DNA from: Pallidibacillus pasinlerensis
GTDB lineage: Bacteria; Bacillota; Bacilli; Bacillales; Caldibacillaceae
Length of the DNA stretch: 64,000 nucleotides
Direction: 5' to 3'
Assembly: GCF_009996845.1 (NCBI RefSeq)
Contig: NZ_JAACYS010000001.1
Span: 47,567-111,566 of the forward strand
A program made the translations under genes and the position numbers. Position 1 is the stretch's first letter; the number at the start of each line of letters is the position of its first letter. The notes under the pieces were generated by a model. The model was not told where the DNA came from. It made no database searches and saw only the letters and a program-made list of their open reading frames with translations. Shown piece by piece: positions 33,443 through 41,497 of this stretch.

Positions 33443-34779
33443 TGGCTAAAAATGTTCGTGAAGCTGCAGTAGAAGTGCTTGAAATGGTTGAAAAACAAGG
33501 TGCCTATAGTAATTTGTTAATCAACTCTGTCATTGAAAAAAATCGCATCTCTTCATTAGATGCTAGCCTCCTAACGGAACTTTGTTACGGAACAATTCAA
33601 AGACAAATGACGTTAGACTTTTTCTTAAAACCATTTATTAATAAACAAAAGCGGATCGATTCTTGGGTGAGACAACTCCTAAGAATCTCCGTTTATCAAT
33701 TTGTATTTTTAGATAAAATCCCTGACCACGCCATCATTAATGAAGCGGTTAATATTGCGAAAAAACGTGGGAATAAGGGGATTAGTGGCTTTGTTAATGG
33801 AGTTTTAAGATCAATTCAACGAGAAGGTGTCCCATCCTTTGATGAAATAGATAATCCTATTGAAAGACTTTCAATCGAAACAAGTCACCCATTATGGCTT
33901 GTAAAACGGTGGGTTAATCAATATGGCATGGAAACAACACGTGAAATGTGTATGGAAAATTTAAATCCTTCGAAACAAACAGCCCGGGTGAATACTTTAG
34001 TAGCAGATGTCGATGAAGTAATTAAAGAGTTAGAAGAAGAAGGATTTCATGTTGAAAAAAGTGATGTTATACCAGAAGCTATTAAATCAATCCGTGGAAA
34101 TTTAGTAAAGTCAACTGCTTTTAAAGAAGGACGAATCACAATTCAAGATGAAAGTTCAATGATTGTTGCCTATTGTGTATCACCTAAAGAAAATGAAAAA
34201 ATTCTTGATGCCTGTGCAGCACCTGGTGGTAAATCAACCCATATAGCTGAAAAAATGAATAATCTTGGTGAAGTTGTCGCCCTCGATATACATAAACATA
34301 AAATAAAATTAATTTACGAAAATGCAGAACGACTACATATCAAAAATATCCATACAATGCAAATGGATGCGAGAAAAGTAGGCGACCATTTTGAACGAGC
34401 ATCCTTTGACCGCGTTTTAGTTGATGCGCCATGTTCAGGACTTGGTGTATTAAAGGGAAAGCCAGATATTAAATATTCGAAATCAGAAAAGGATGTTAAA
34501 AGATTAGCTGAAATTCAGTTACATATTTTACAATCTGCAGCCAAATTAGTAAAACCTGGGGGTACTCTCGTTTATAGTACATGTACAGTGGATAAAGAAG
34601 AAAATGAAGAAGTGGCGAAAAAGTTTTTACAGCTTCATCCAGATTTTACAGGTGACAAGGAACTTGCAAAGCGAGTGCCTGAAAAAGTAAAACCTTTTGT
34701 TCGAGATTATGACATTGAAATATTACCCCATTCTTTACAAACGGATGGCTTTTACATCGCTTGTTTTCAAAAAAGGTAA
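33442..34779 (+). CDS. rsmB: 16S rRNA (cytosine-967-C5)-methyltransferase
   Basis: RsmB methylates C967 of 16S rRNA. The 445-residue protein has a NusB-like RNA-binding N-terminal domain (about 1-135) and a SAM-dependent domain with LDACAAPGGKSTHIAEKM, then the two catalytic cysteines in DAPCSGLGVL and YSTCTVDKEENE. ATG 33442 shares a base with the fmt stop. In B. subtilis rlmN follows; here the next gene is prpC, 86 bases on. Confidence 0.96.
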   Translation: MAKNVREAAVEVLEMVEKQGAYSNLLINSVIEKNRISSLDASLLTELCYGTIQRQMTLDFFLKPFINKQKRIDSWVRQLLRISVYQFVFLDKIPDHAIINEAVNIAKKRGNKGISGFVNGVLRSIQREGVPSFDEIDNPIERLSIETSHPLWLVKRWVNQYGMETTREMCMENLNPSKQTARVNTLVADVDEVIKELEEEGFHVEKSDVIPEAIKSIRGNLVKSTAFKEGRITIQDESSMIVAYCVSPKENEKILDACAAPGGKSTHIAEKMNNLGEVVALDIHKHKIKLIYENAERLHIKNIHTMQMDARKVGDHFERASFDRVLVDAPCSGLGVLKGKPDIKYSKSEKDVKRLAEIQLHILQSAAKLVKPGGTLVYSTCTVDKEENEEVAKKFLQLHPDFTGDKELAKRVPEKVKPFVRDYDIEILPHSLQTDGFYIACFQKR

Positions 34780-34865
34780 CTATTTATTTACATAACTTAC
34801 AAAAATTGGTACTTTTTTAATAAGGTGAGGCTTAATTGGCTGTTCGAATAGAACGAGGTGAAAAT

Positions 34866-35621
34866 ATGAAGTATGTTTACCGTACAGATCGTGGGAAAGT
34901 AAGAAATCACAATGAAGACAATGTCGGTGTTTATGAAAATCAATCTGATCAAATTTTAGCCGTTGTTGCAGATGGTATGGGGGGACATTTAGCAGGTGAT
35001 GTTGCTAGTAAAATGGCCTCCGATTTATTAAAGGAATATTGGCAACAAGTAGATAAAATTGAATCTCCGGATATTGCTGAACAATGGTTAGATGAAAAAA
35101 TAAAAAGTATTAACGAAGATATTTTTCAATATGCAAAGGATAACCAAGAATGTCAAGGAATGGGAACAACAGTAGTTGCATCAATTTGTACCGATCAATT
35201 TCTTACGATTGCCCATATCGGTGATAGCCGTGGTTACTTATTAAATGGGGATGGCTTCCGTCAGTTAACAGACGACCATTCATTAGTAAATGAATTAGTA
35301 AAAAGCGGTCAAATTTCAAAACAAGATGCAGAGCATCATCCAAGGAAAAACGTATTATTACGTGCATTAGGGACTGAACTAAATGTTTCAATTGATACGA
35401 TGACAATTGGTTTTGAACCAGGTGATAGTCTACTTTTATGTTCCGATGGCTTAACGAATAAAGTAACAGATGAGGAACTGCATCAGATGCTAGTGTCCGA
35501 TGTGATTTTAGAAGAAAAGGCAGAACAGCTAATTAATCTCGCGAATGAAAAAGGTGGGGAAGACAATATTAGTCTTGCTATCATTGTAAATGAAACGAAT
35601 GTTGGGAAAGTTGGTGACTGA
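34866..35621 (+). CDS. prpC: PP2C-type serine/threonine phosphatase PrpC
   Basis: PrpC removes phosphates placed by PrkC. The 251-residue PP2C phosphatase has the metal-binding motifs RNHNEDNVGV, VADGMGGHLAGDVAS, IAHIGDSRGYL, LCSDGLTNKV and GGEDNISLAI. ATG 34866 is preferred because GAGGTG precedes it; an upstream TTG at 34836 has no site. The stop lies two bases before the prkC start, so the two opposing enzymes are made together. Confidence 0.96.
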   Translation: MKYVYRTDRGKVRNHNEDNVGVYENQSDQILAVVADGMGGHLAGDVASKMASDLLKEYWQQVDKIESPDIAEQWLDEKIKSINEDIFQYAKDNQECQGMGTTVVASICTDQFLTIAHIGDSRGYLLNGDGFRQLTDDHSLVNELVKSGQISKQDAEHHPRKNVLLRALGTELNVSIDTMTIGFEPGDSLLLCSDGLTNKVTDEELHQMLVSDVILEEKAEQLINLANEKGGEDNISLAIIVNETNVGKVGD

Positions 35622-35623
35622 TT

Positions 35624-37621
35624 GTGCTTATCGGTAAAAGAATTAATGACCGTTATAAAATATTAGAATTTATCGGTGGCGGAGGCATGGCAAACGTCTA
35701 TTTGGCTAGAGATATCATTTTAGAAAGAGATGTTGCCATTAAAATTTTGCGACTAGACTTTGCCAACGATGAGGAACTCATCCGCAGATTTCATCGTGAG
35801 GCTCAATCTGCAACTAGTCTTGTTCACCCGAATATTGTGAATATTTATGACGTTGGTGAAGAAAAAGATATTTATTATATAGTAATGGAATATGTGGATG
35901 GAAAAACATTGAAACAATATATTCAAGACCATCATCCAATTCCAATTAACAAAGCGATTGATATCATGTTACAAATATCAAGTGCAATCAGTCACGCACA
36001 TCAAAACAATATTATTCATCGCGATATTAAACCACAAAATATTTTAATAGATAACAAGGGTAATGTGAAAATAACCGATTTTGGTATTGCTGTTGCACTT
36101 ACTTCAACGACGATTACTCATACGAACTCTGTTATGGGATCAGTTCATTACATTTCTCCTGAACAAGCTAAAGGGGGATTGGCAACTAAAAAATCGGACA
36201 TTTATTCCTTAGGGATTGTGATGTTCGAATTATTAACAGGGAGACTTCCCTTTGAAGGGGAATCGGCCGTATCGATTGCGTTAAAACATTTACAAAATGA
36301 TACACCGCATCCACGGTCTTTAAACCCAAATATACCGCAAAGTGTGGAAAATATTGTTTTAAAATCGACAGCAAAAGATCCGCACTATCGTTATGACGAT
36401 GCGGAAGCGTTAAAAGAAGATTTAATGACTTGCTTAAATCCATCACGACTAAATGAACCCGCTTTTGTATTACCGGTAGATGAAGAAGCTACGAAAGCTA
36501 TTCCTGTAATTAAAGGAACGCAAACTTTCACTGATATCCAAGATACGGTTATCCCTGAATCAGATGAAAAAGAACAAGTTGTTAGTAAAAAGAATAGTAA
36601 AAATAATAAGGTAGCTGCGAAGAAAAACGGAAATAAAAAGAAACGAAAAAAATGGCCAATAATTTTAACGGCAATTTCTGCTTTTATAGTTATATTTGGT
36701 ATATTAGCTGTTACAGTTTTTCCGTCTCTATTCGGTGCTAAAGAAGTCGAAGTACCTGACGTTGCAGAATTATCATTAGAAGATGCGATGGAAATGTTGG
36801 AAGAGGCTGGATTTGTTATTGGTGAAACGATTGAACAATCCCATGAAGAAATTCCGGAAAACTTTGTCATTAAAACAAATCCTCCAGCAGGAAAGAAAAA
36901 AGTTGAAGGATCAGAAATTGATATTTATGTAAGTACCGGTAAAGAACCAATTGAAATGTTTGATTTTATCGGTCGAAAATATGAAGATGTTTTAGAAGAA
37001 TTAAAAGATGAAGAAATTGAATTTGAAGATATTGAAGTAAAAGAAGTTTATGACGATAGTGAACCTGGAACAATTATCGAACAAAATCCAAAACCAGGTG
37101 AAGAAATAGTTGTAGATGAAACTACTTTAATATTAACTGTCAGCCAAGGTGTTGAAACCTTCACATTATCGAATTTAACTGAATATAGTCGTTCAGCATT
37201 AAAAGATTATGCAGAAAGACATGGAATCACCATTAAGGAACAAGAAGAATATCATAATGATGTACCACAAGGTTTAGTTATTAGCCAAGACCCGAAACCT
37301 GGAACGGAAATTAAAGAAGGAGACACTGTTAAAGTAACTATCTCAAAAGGGGTCGAACCATTACCAATAACAAGGGATATTGAAATTACGATTCCTTATA
37401 ATGGTCAAGTCGGAGAAGATGGCCCGGAACCTCAAGAAGTACAAATTTTCATACAAGATATGAATCATGAAGATTTTGATATACCGGTGGATACGTTTGA
37501 AATAACCGAATCCATTTCTAAGACAATTACTTTAACAATCGCACCAAACACGACTGCAAAATACCGTGTTGTTGTAGATGGTGTTGTTATACGTGATATT
37601 TCTGTACCTTATAAAGAATAA
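35624..37621 (+). CDS. prkC: Membrane serine/threonine kinase PrkC with PASTA domains
   Basis: PrkC senses peptidoglycan fragments outside the cell and phosphorylates proteins inside; in Bacillus it takes part in spore germination. The 665-residue protein has the kinase domain at about 10-275: Lys40 (VAIK), HRDIKPQN with Asp134, and DFG at 152-154. A basic juxtamembrane stretch, one membrane segment at about 343-367, and three PASTA repeats at about 373-438, 440-507 and 509-575 follow. A C-terminal domain of about 80 residues ends it. The start is GTG 35624. It is paired with prpC. Confidence 0.97.
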   Translation: MLIGKRINDRYKILEFIGGGGMANVYLARDIILERDVAIKILRLDFANDEELIRRFHREAQSATSLVHPNIVNIYDVGEEKDIYYIVMEYVDGKTLKQYIQDHHPIPINKAIDIMLQISSAISHAHQNNIIHRDIKPQNILIDNKGNVKITDFGIAVALTSTTITHTNSVMGSVHYISPEQAKGGLATKKSDIYSLGIVMFELLTGRLPFEGESAVSIALKHLQNDTPHPRSLNPNIPQSVENIVLKSTAKDPHYRYDDAEALKEDLMTCLNPSRLNEPAFVLPVDEEATKAIPVIKGTQTFTDIQDTVIPESDEKEQVVSKKNSKNNKVAAKKNGNKKKRKKWPIILTAISAFIVIFGILAVTVFPSLFGAKEVEVPDVAELSLEDAMEMLEEAGFVIGETIEQSHEEIPENFVIKTNPPAGKKKVEGSEIDIYVSTGKEPIEMFDFIGRKYEDVLEELKDEEIEFEDIEVKEVYDDSEPGTIIEQNPKPGEEIVVDETTLILTVSQGVETFTLSNLTEYSRSALKDYAERHGITIKEQEEYHNDVPQGLVISQDPKPGTEIKEGDTVKVTISKGVEPLPITRDIEITIPYNGQVGEDGPEPQEVQIFIQDMNHEDFDIPVDTFEITESISKTITLTIAPNTTAKYRVVVDGVVIRDISVPYKE

Positions 37622-37629
37622 AAATTAAA

Positions 37630-37685
37630 GGATCTAACTCTTTAAAATAGCCAATCAGGACAAAAGAGTTAGGTCCAATTTTTTT
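37630..37685 (+). terminator. Terminator of the prpC-prkC unit
   Basis: GGATCTAACTCTTT (37630-37643) pairs with AAAGAGTTAGGTCC (37663-37676), then AATTTTTTT. Confidence 0.85.
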
Positions 37686-37817
37686 AAACAAGTCAAAATT
37701 GATTTACAAACTTTTCAAAACTAGATTAGGCTAAACGTGAATTTTAAGGTAAAATATAGATTGGAACTGTATACGTGAATTAATTTACAAATATATTTTT
37801 AATTAAGGAGTGTTGCT

Positions 37818-38699
37818 ATGCCGGAGGGAAAAATCATTAAAGCTTTGAGCGGATTTTACTATGTAAAAAGTAATGATAAGATTATTCAATGTCGAGGAAG
37901 GGGAGTCTTTCGTAAACACAATATTACACCATTAGTTGGTGACAATGTTGTATTTACTGCTGAAAATGATCGAGAAGGGTATATTATGGAGATTAAAGAA
38001 CGGGATAATGAACTCGTTCGACCACCAATTGCTAATGTAGACCAAGCAATCTTAATTTTTTCTGCAAAAGATCCTGAATTTAGTCCGAATTTATTAGATC
38101 GATTTTTAGTAATTATTGAATCGAACCATATTGAACCAATCATTGTCATTACAAAAATCGATTTAACGAATGACGAAGAATTACAAAATATAAAACGATA
38201 TGCAGAAATATATCAAAAAATTGGTTATGAAGTATTGCTCACTTCTTCAATTACAGGCGATGGTTTAGAGGCAATTTATCCTTATTTAAAAAATAAAATT
38301 TCCGTTGTTGCCGGTCAATCAGGAGTAGGAAAATCTTCCTTGTTAAATGCATTACATTCGGATTTAAAATTGGAAACAAAAGCGATTTCCAAACATTTAG
38401 GCCGTGGTAGACATACAACTCGACATGTGGAATTAATTGAAATTGGCGACGGTTTAGTTGCTGATACACCAGGTTTTAGTTCTTTAGACTTTATTGATAT
38501 TGAATCGGATGAACTAACGTATTATTTTCCGGAAATGAAAGAACGGTTTGCCGACTGCAAGTTTCGCGGTTGTCTCCACGATAAAGAGCCGAAATGTGCA
38601 ATAAAGGAAGCCGTTGAAAACGGGGAGATTGAACAATTTCGCTATAATCATTATTTAATGTTTTTAAAAGAAATTTTACAAAGAAAGCCGAGGTATTAA
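37818..38699 (+). CDS. rsgA: Small-subunit-dependent GTPase RsgA (CpgA/YloQ)
   Basis: RsgA is a late 30S assembly GTPase with circularly permuted motifs. The 293-residue protein has an OB fold at about 1-65. Next come G4 (TKID, about 112), then G1 (GQSGVGKSS, about 166-174) and G3 (DTPG). The C-terminal zinc finger is CKFRGCLHDKEPKC at about 247-260. AAGGAGTG precedes ATG 37818. B. subtilis CpgA is a PrkC substrate, which fits its place after prkC. Confidence 0.96.
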   Translation: MPEGKIIKALSGFYYVKSNDKIIQCRGRGVFRKHNITPLVGDNVVFTAENDREGYIMEIKERDNELVRPPIANVDQAILIFSAKDPEFSPNLLDRFLVIIESNHIEPIIVITKIDLTNDEELQNIKRYAEIYQKIGYEVLLTSSITGDGLEAIYPYLKNKISVVAGQSGVGKSSLLNALHSDLKLETKAISKHLGRGRHTTRHVELIEIGDGLVADTPGFSSLDFIDIESDELTYYFPEMKERFADCKFRGCLHDKEPKCAIKEAVENGEIEQFRYNHYLMFLKEILQRKPRY

Positions 38700-38701
38700 T
38701 T

Positions 38702-39364
38702 ATGGTGAAAATAGCACCTTCTATATTATCAGCAGACTTTTCTTTATTAGGAAAAGAAGTAAAAGACGTAGAACAAGCTGGAGCAGATTATATCCATATT
38801 GATGTTATGGACGGTCATTTCGTACCGAATATCACAATTGGCCCTTTAATTGTCGAAGCGATTCGCCCAGTGACATCTTTACATTTTGATGTTCACTTAA
38901 TGATTGAAAATCCAGAACACTATATTCAAAATTTTGCTAACGCAGGGGCCGATTATATTTCTGTGCATGTCGAGGCATGTAAACATTTGCACCGGACAAT
39001 TTATCAAATTAAAGAAACCGGTGTCCGAGCAGGTGTTGTATTAAATCCGGCAACACCTGTTGAAATGATTCGTGACGTGATTACTGATGTTGATCTCGTT
39101 TTACTAATGACAGTAAATCCAGGATTTGGTGGGCAAAAGTTTATTCCAAATGTCCTGAAAAAAATCGAACAAGTAAGACGCTGGCGCGATGAACAAAACC
39201 TATCCTTTGAGATTGAAGTTGATGGTGGAGTAAATGCGGAAACAGCGAAACTTTGCGTTGAAGCGGGAGCTGACGTGCTTGTTGCTGGTTCATACATTTT
39301 TAACAATAAAAATCGTGCTGAAGCAATTGAAAAACTTCGCCAGAGCGTCAGTGGTTTGAAATGA
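38702..39364 (+). CDS. rpe: Ribulose-phosphate 3-epimerase
   Basis: Rpe interconverts ribulose-5-phosphate and xylulose-5-phosphate in the pentose phosphate pathway. The 220-residue barrel has APSILSADF near the start, HIDVMDGHFVPNIT with catalytic Asp, HFDVHLMIENP, NPGFGGQKFIP, and EVDGGVNAE. ATG 38702 begins two bases after rsgA, and the stop overlaps the next gene by four bases. Confidence 0.97.
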   Translation: MVKIAPSILSADFSLLGKEVKDVEQAGADYIHIDVMDGHFVPNITIGPLIVEAIRPVTSLHFDVHLMIENPEHYIQNFANAGADYISVHVEACKHLHRTIYQIKETGVRAGVVLNPATPVEMIRDVITDVDLVLLMTVNPGFGGQKFIPNVLKKIEQVRRWRDEQNLSFEIEVDGGVNAETAKLCVEAGADVLVAGSYIFNNKNRAEAIEKLRQSVSGLK

Positions 39365-40014
39365 TTGTTCATATAGTTGCTGGTGGTCCGAAAGATTTAC
39401 TGCCAGATTTAACAACTTATAAAAGTCAAGAAAACATTAAGTGGATTGCTGTTGACCGTGGAGCAATTTATTTACAAGAACAGGGGATTACTCCTAATGA
39501 AGCTATTGGTGACTTTGATTCGATGTCTCAAGAAGAGTTCGCACGGTTGAAAATTAGTGGTCTAACAATAGAGCAATTTAAAGCAGAAAAAGATGAAACA
39601 GATATGGAATTGGCTATAAATTTAGCATATCGTTTGAATCCAGAATCAATCCGTATTTTTGGTGCAACAGGCGGTCGCTTAGATCATTTAATGGCAAATA
39701 TTAGCCTATTATATAAAGCTTTAGAATGGGGTAGAGACATTCCGATTACGATTATCGATAAGCAAAATATCGCATTTATGAAAAAACCTGGCTCATATAC
39801 GCTTGAACAATTACCGCAAATGAAATACATATCTTTCATTCCTATATCAAAGGAAGTTGAAGGCTTAACTTTAAAAGGATTTAAATATCCATTAGAAAAT
39901 CGTCATATTTTCTTCGGTTCCACATTATGTATAAGTAATGAACTAATTTTGAATCATGGTACTTATTCTTTTTCTTCAGGCATATTATTAGTAATAAGAA
40001 GTCGTGATAAATAG
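39361..40014 (+). CDS. thiN: Thiamine pyrophosphokinase (YloS)
   Basis: This enzyme converts thiamine to thiamine pyrophosphate. The 217-residue protein has the catalytic-domain motifs AVDRGAIYL, AIGDFDSMSQEE, EKDETDMELA, and FGATGGRLDHLMANI, and a C-terminal vitamin B1-binding part with FIPISKEVEGLTLKGFKYPL. ATG 39361 overlaps the rpe stop (ATGA). It closes the rsgA-rpe-thiN run before spoVM. Confidence 0.94.
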   Translation: MIVHIVAGGPKDLLPDLTTYKSQENIKWIAVDRGAIYLQEQGITPNEAIGDFDSMSQEEFARLKISGLTIEQFKAEKDETDMELAINLAYRLNPESIRIFGATGGRLDHLMANISLLYKALEWGRDIPITIIDKQNIAFMKKPGSYTLEQLPQMKYISFIPISKEVEGLTLKGFKYPLENRHIFFGSTLCISNELILNHGTYSFSSGILLVIRSRDK

Positions 40015-40164
40015 GGAAAAAGCCTAATTTCGGTTTGATTTGAACTCATTTTTCGGTTGCAGAATAAGATAATTGTATATTCGAGTATGATGACACTTGC
40101 CTCAAAATTAGAAAAAAGGTAAGTTACAAGATTAAATGCTTGTGGGACCGAGGAGGGAATGTTA

Positions 40165-40245
40165 GTGAAATTTTATACCATTAAATTGCCGAGGTTTATA
40201 GGGGGATTTGTTCGAGCTATATTAGGTGCTTTTAAGAAAAATTGA
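40165..40245 (+). CDS. spoVM: Stage V sporulation protein M (26 residues)
   Basis: SpoVM is a tiny amphipathic helix that marks the outer forespore membrane by sensing its curvature and anchors SpoIVA, so the coat and cortex can assemble. The reading frame encodes 26 residues, beginning KFYTIKLPRF after the start and ending LGAFKKN; this is the same length as in B. subtilis. Pro9, which the B. subtilis peptide needs for correct placement, is present. The start is GTG 40165 after GAGGAGGGA. A terminator follows. Confidence 0.95.
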   Translation: MKFYTIKLPRFIGGFVRAILGAFKKN

Positions 40246-40288
40246 TCTGTATAAGTGTGGCAATCATAATTCCATCTTATGAATTAAA

Positions 40289-40322
40289 AAAGCCTCTGCC
40301 AAGTTTGGCGGAGACTTTTTTT
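40289..40322. terminator. Bidirectional terminator between spoVM and rpmB
   Basis: AGCCTCTGCC (40291-40300) pairs with GGCGGAGACT (40307-40316), with a wobble and one mismatch. A T run follows on the plus strand, and an A run (40286-40290) gives a T run on the minus strand. It can end spoVM and the oppositely directed rpmB. Confidence 0.8.
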
Positions 40323-40407
40323 ATCGTTTTTGTAAGAGTCAAGTAGATTTGACTCATTAAATTTAATTTTTAAAAGAACGATTTATAAATTCATTCATCC
40401 GTAACGA

Positions 40408-40596
40408 TTACACACGTTGAACCTTTCCGGATTTTAATGCACGAGCAGATACGTATACACGTTTTGGTTTGCCATCTACTAAAATACGTACTTTTTGTAG
40501 GTTAGCTCCCCATTTACGGCGGTTAGCGTTCATAGCGTGAGAACGAGCATTACCGAAAGAAGCTTTTTTACCAGTAACAACACATTTACGAGCCAT
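40408..40596 (-). CDS. rpmB: 50S ribosomal protein L28
   Basis: L28 is a small basic protein of the 50S subunit. The product has 62 residues, starting [20 protein letters not shown] after the Met and ending [13 protein letters not shown], the normal length and form. The start ATG (40594-40596) follows AAGGAGGGAAA on the minus strand; the longer frame upstream lacks this fit. It lies opposite to its neighbours, as in B. subtilis, and shares a bidirectional terminator with spoVM. Confidence 0.97.
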   Translation of the reverse strand: MARKCVVTGKKASFGNARSHAMNANRRKWGANLQKVRILVDGKPKRVYVSARALKSGKVQRV

Positions 40597-40772
40597 TCTT
40601 TTTCCCTCCTTAAAAACCATATATCTCAACATTTTAGCACTATAAAAGATACTCAAATACTTTACCATAGATTCCCTAATTATGCAAGGGTGAATAAAAA
40701 CAACTAGAGCTCATCTAAATACCTTTAGTTTACTTATAATATTAGTGAAATAAAAGAATTTTATTAAGTATT

Positions 40773-40902
40773 ATTTGATTTTCGCTTCAGACGGACGCTT
40801 TCCGCCGGCATGGCCTCAGCCTCCTCGCCTCGCATGCTCGGCTGCGGGGTCTTCGTCTCGTGTTGTTCCCGCTGGAGTCACCGTCTTTCGCCTCAATCAA
40901 AT
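40773..40902. repeat. GC-rich dispersed repeat with imperfect terminal inverted repeats, copy 1
   Basis: This 130-bp block is far richer in G+C than its surroundings. Its ends are related inverted repeats: ATTTGATT at 40773-40780 with AATCAAAT at 40895-40902, and AGACGG near 40789 with CCGTCT near 40881. The core (GCTTTCCGCCGGCATGGCCT, then TGCGGGGTCTTCG and GGAGTC) reappears in opposite orientation at 56897-56998. I recall similar short GC-rich repeats scattered between genes in Bacillaceae genomes. A 72-codon open frame crossing it is not a credible gene. Confidence 0.8.
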
Positions 40903-40999
40903 ACATTTCATTTATTCGCACTCTCTTGTTTGTTATATTTTCATTATGTGTTCTTATTGCCTAAATTTCAAACGTTTTATTACTTTTAAGTGAATTTAC

Positions 41000-41030
41000 T
41001 TGACATAACCTTGTTTTTTTCGCTTATATT
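41000..41030 (+). promoter_or_regulatory. Probable sigma-A promoter of yloU-yloV
   Basis: TTGACA at 41000-41005 is followed by TTATAT (18 bases on) or TATATT (19 bases on). The -35 is perfect and the spacing a little long. Confidence 0.55.
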
Positions 41031-41118
41031 ATAAAAGACGGCTTGTCTTTTTTAAAAATAACAATTATAGTAAAATAAGCCTAATCCGAAATGAAAACCT
41101 TGTAAGGGGGAATCGTAC

Positions 41119-41481
41119 ATGTCCATCGAATTGAAAACGAAATTAGGGCATATTGAAATCACAACTGATACAATTGCACAAATTTGTGGTGGTGCTGCTG
41201 TAGATTGTTACGGGATTGTAGGGATGGCATCGAAAAAACAAATAAAAGATGGTCTTTCTGAGATTTTAAGAAGAGAAAACTATTCAAAAGGTGTTATTAT
41301 TCGTCAAGAAGATGATCAAATTCATATCGACTTATATATAATTGTAGGTTATGGAACAAAAATTTCTGAGGTCGCACATAATGTACAAGCAAAAGTGAAG
41401 TACGTACTTGAACAAACACTGGGCGTACGAGCAGATTCAGTGAACATTTTTGTGCAGAGTGTTCGGGTGACAACCCCGTAA
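41119..41481 (+). CDS. yloU: Asp23/Gls24-family envelope stress protein YloU
   Basis: This 120-residue protein belongs to the Asp23 (DUF322) family, membrane-associated or cytoplasmic proteins linked to envelope homeostasis. The characteristic core is HIEITTDTIAQICGGAAVDC, then GIVGMASKK, then VGYGTKISEVAHNVQAKVKY. GTAAGGGGGAATC precedes ATG 41119. It stands 16 bases before yloV. This pair is conserved across Firmicutes, and together with its position suggests a role in fatty-acid or envelope stress; its exact work is unknown. Confidence 0.92.
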   Translation: MSIELKTKLGHIEITTDTIAQICGGAAVDCYGIVGMASKKQIKDGLSEILRRENYSKGVIIRQEDDQIHIDLYIIVGYGTKISEVAHNVQAKVKYVLEQTLGVRADSVNIFVQSVRVTTP

Positions 41482-41497
41482 GTAAGGAGGAAATAGT

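Noticed and set aside
36391..36870. 159-codon minus-strand frame inside prkC
   Set aside because: Mirror of the kinase linker and first PASTA repeat; low-complexity Ser/Phe content and no ribosome site.
40062..40090. Sigma-E promoter before spoVM
   Set aside because: Expected by analogy, but no convincing -35/-10 pair could be read in this stretch.
40775..40993. 72-codon plus-strand frame over the GC-rich repeat
   Set aside because: The frame exists because the repeat is GC-rich; there is no ribosome site and the sequence recurs, inverted, at 56897-56998 as non-coding DNA.
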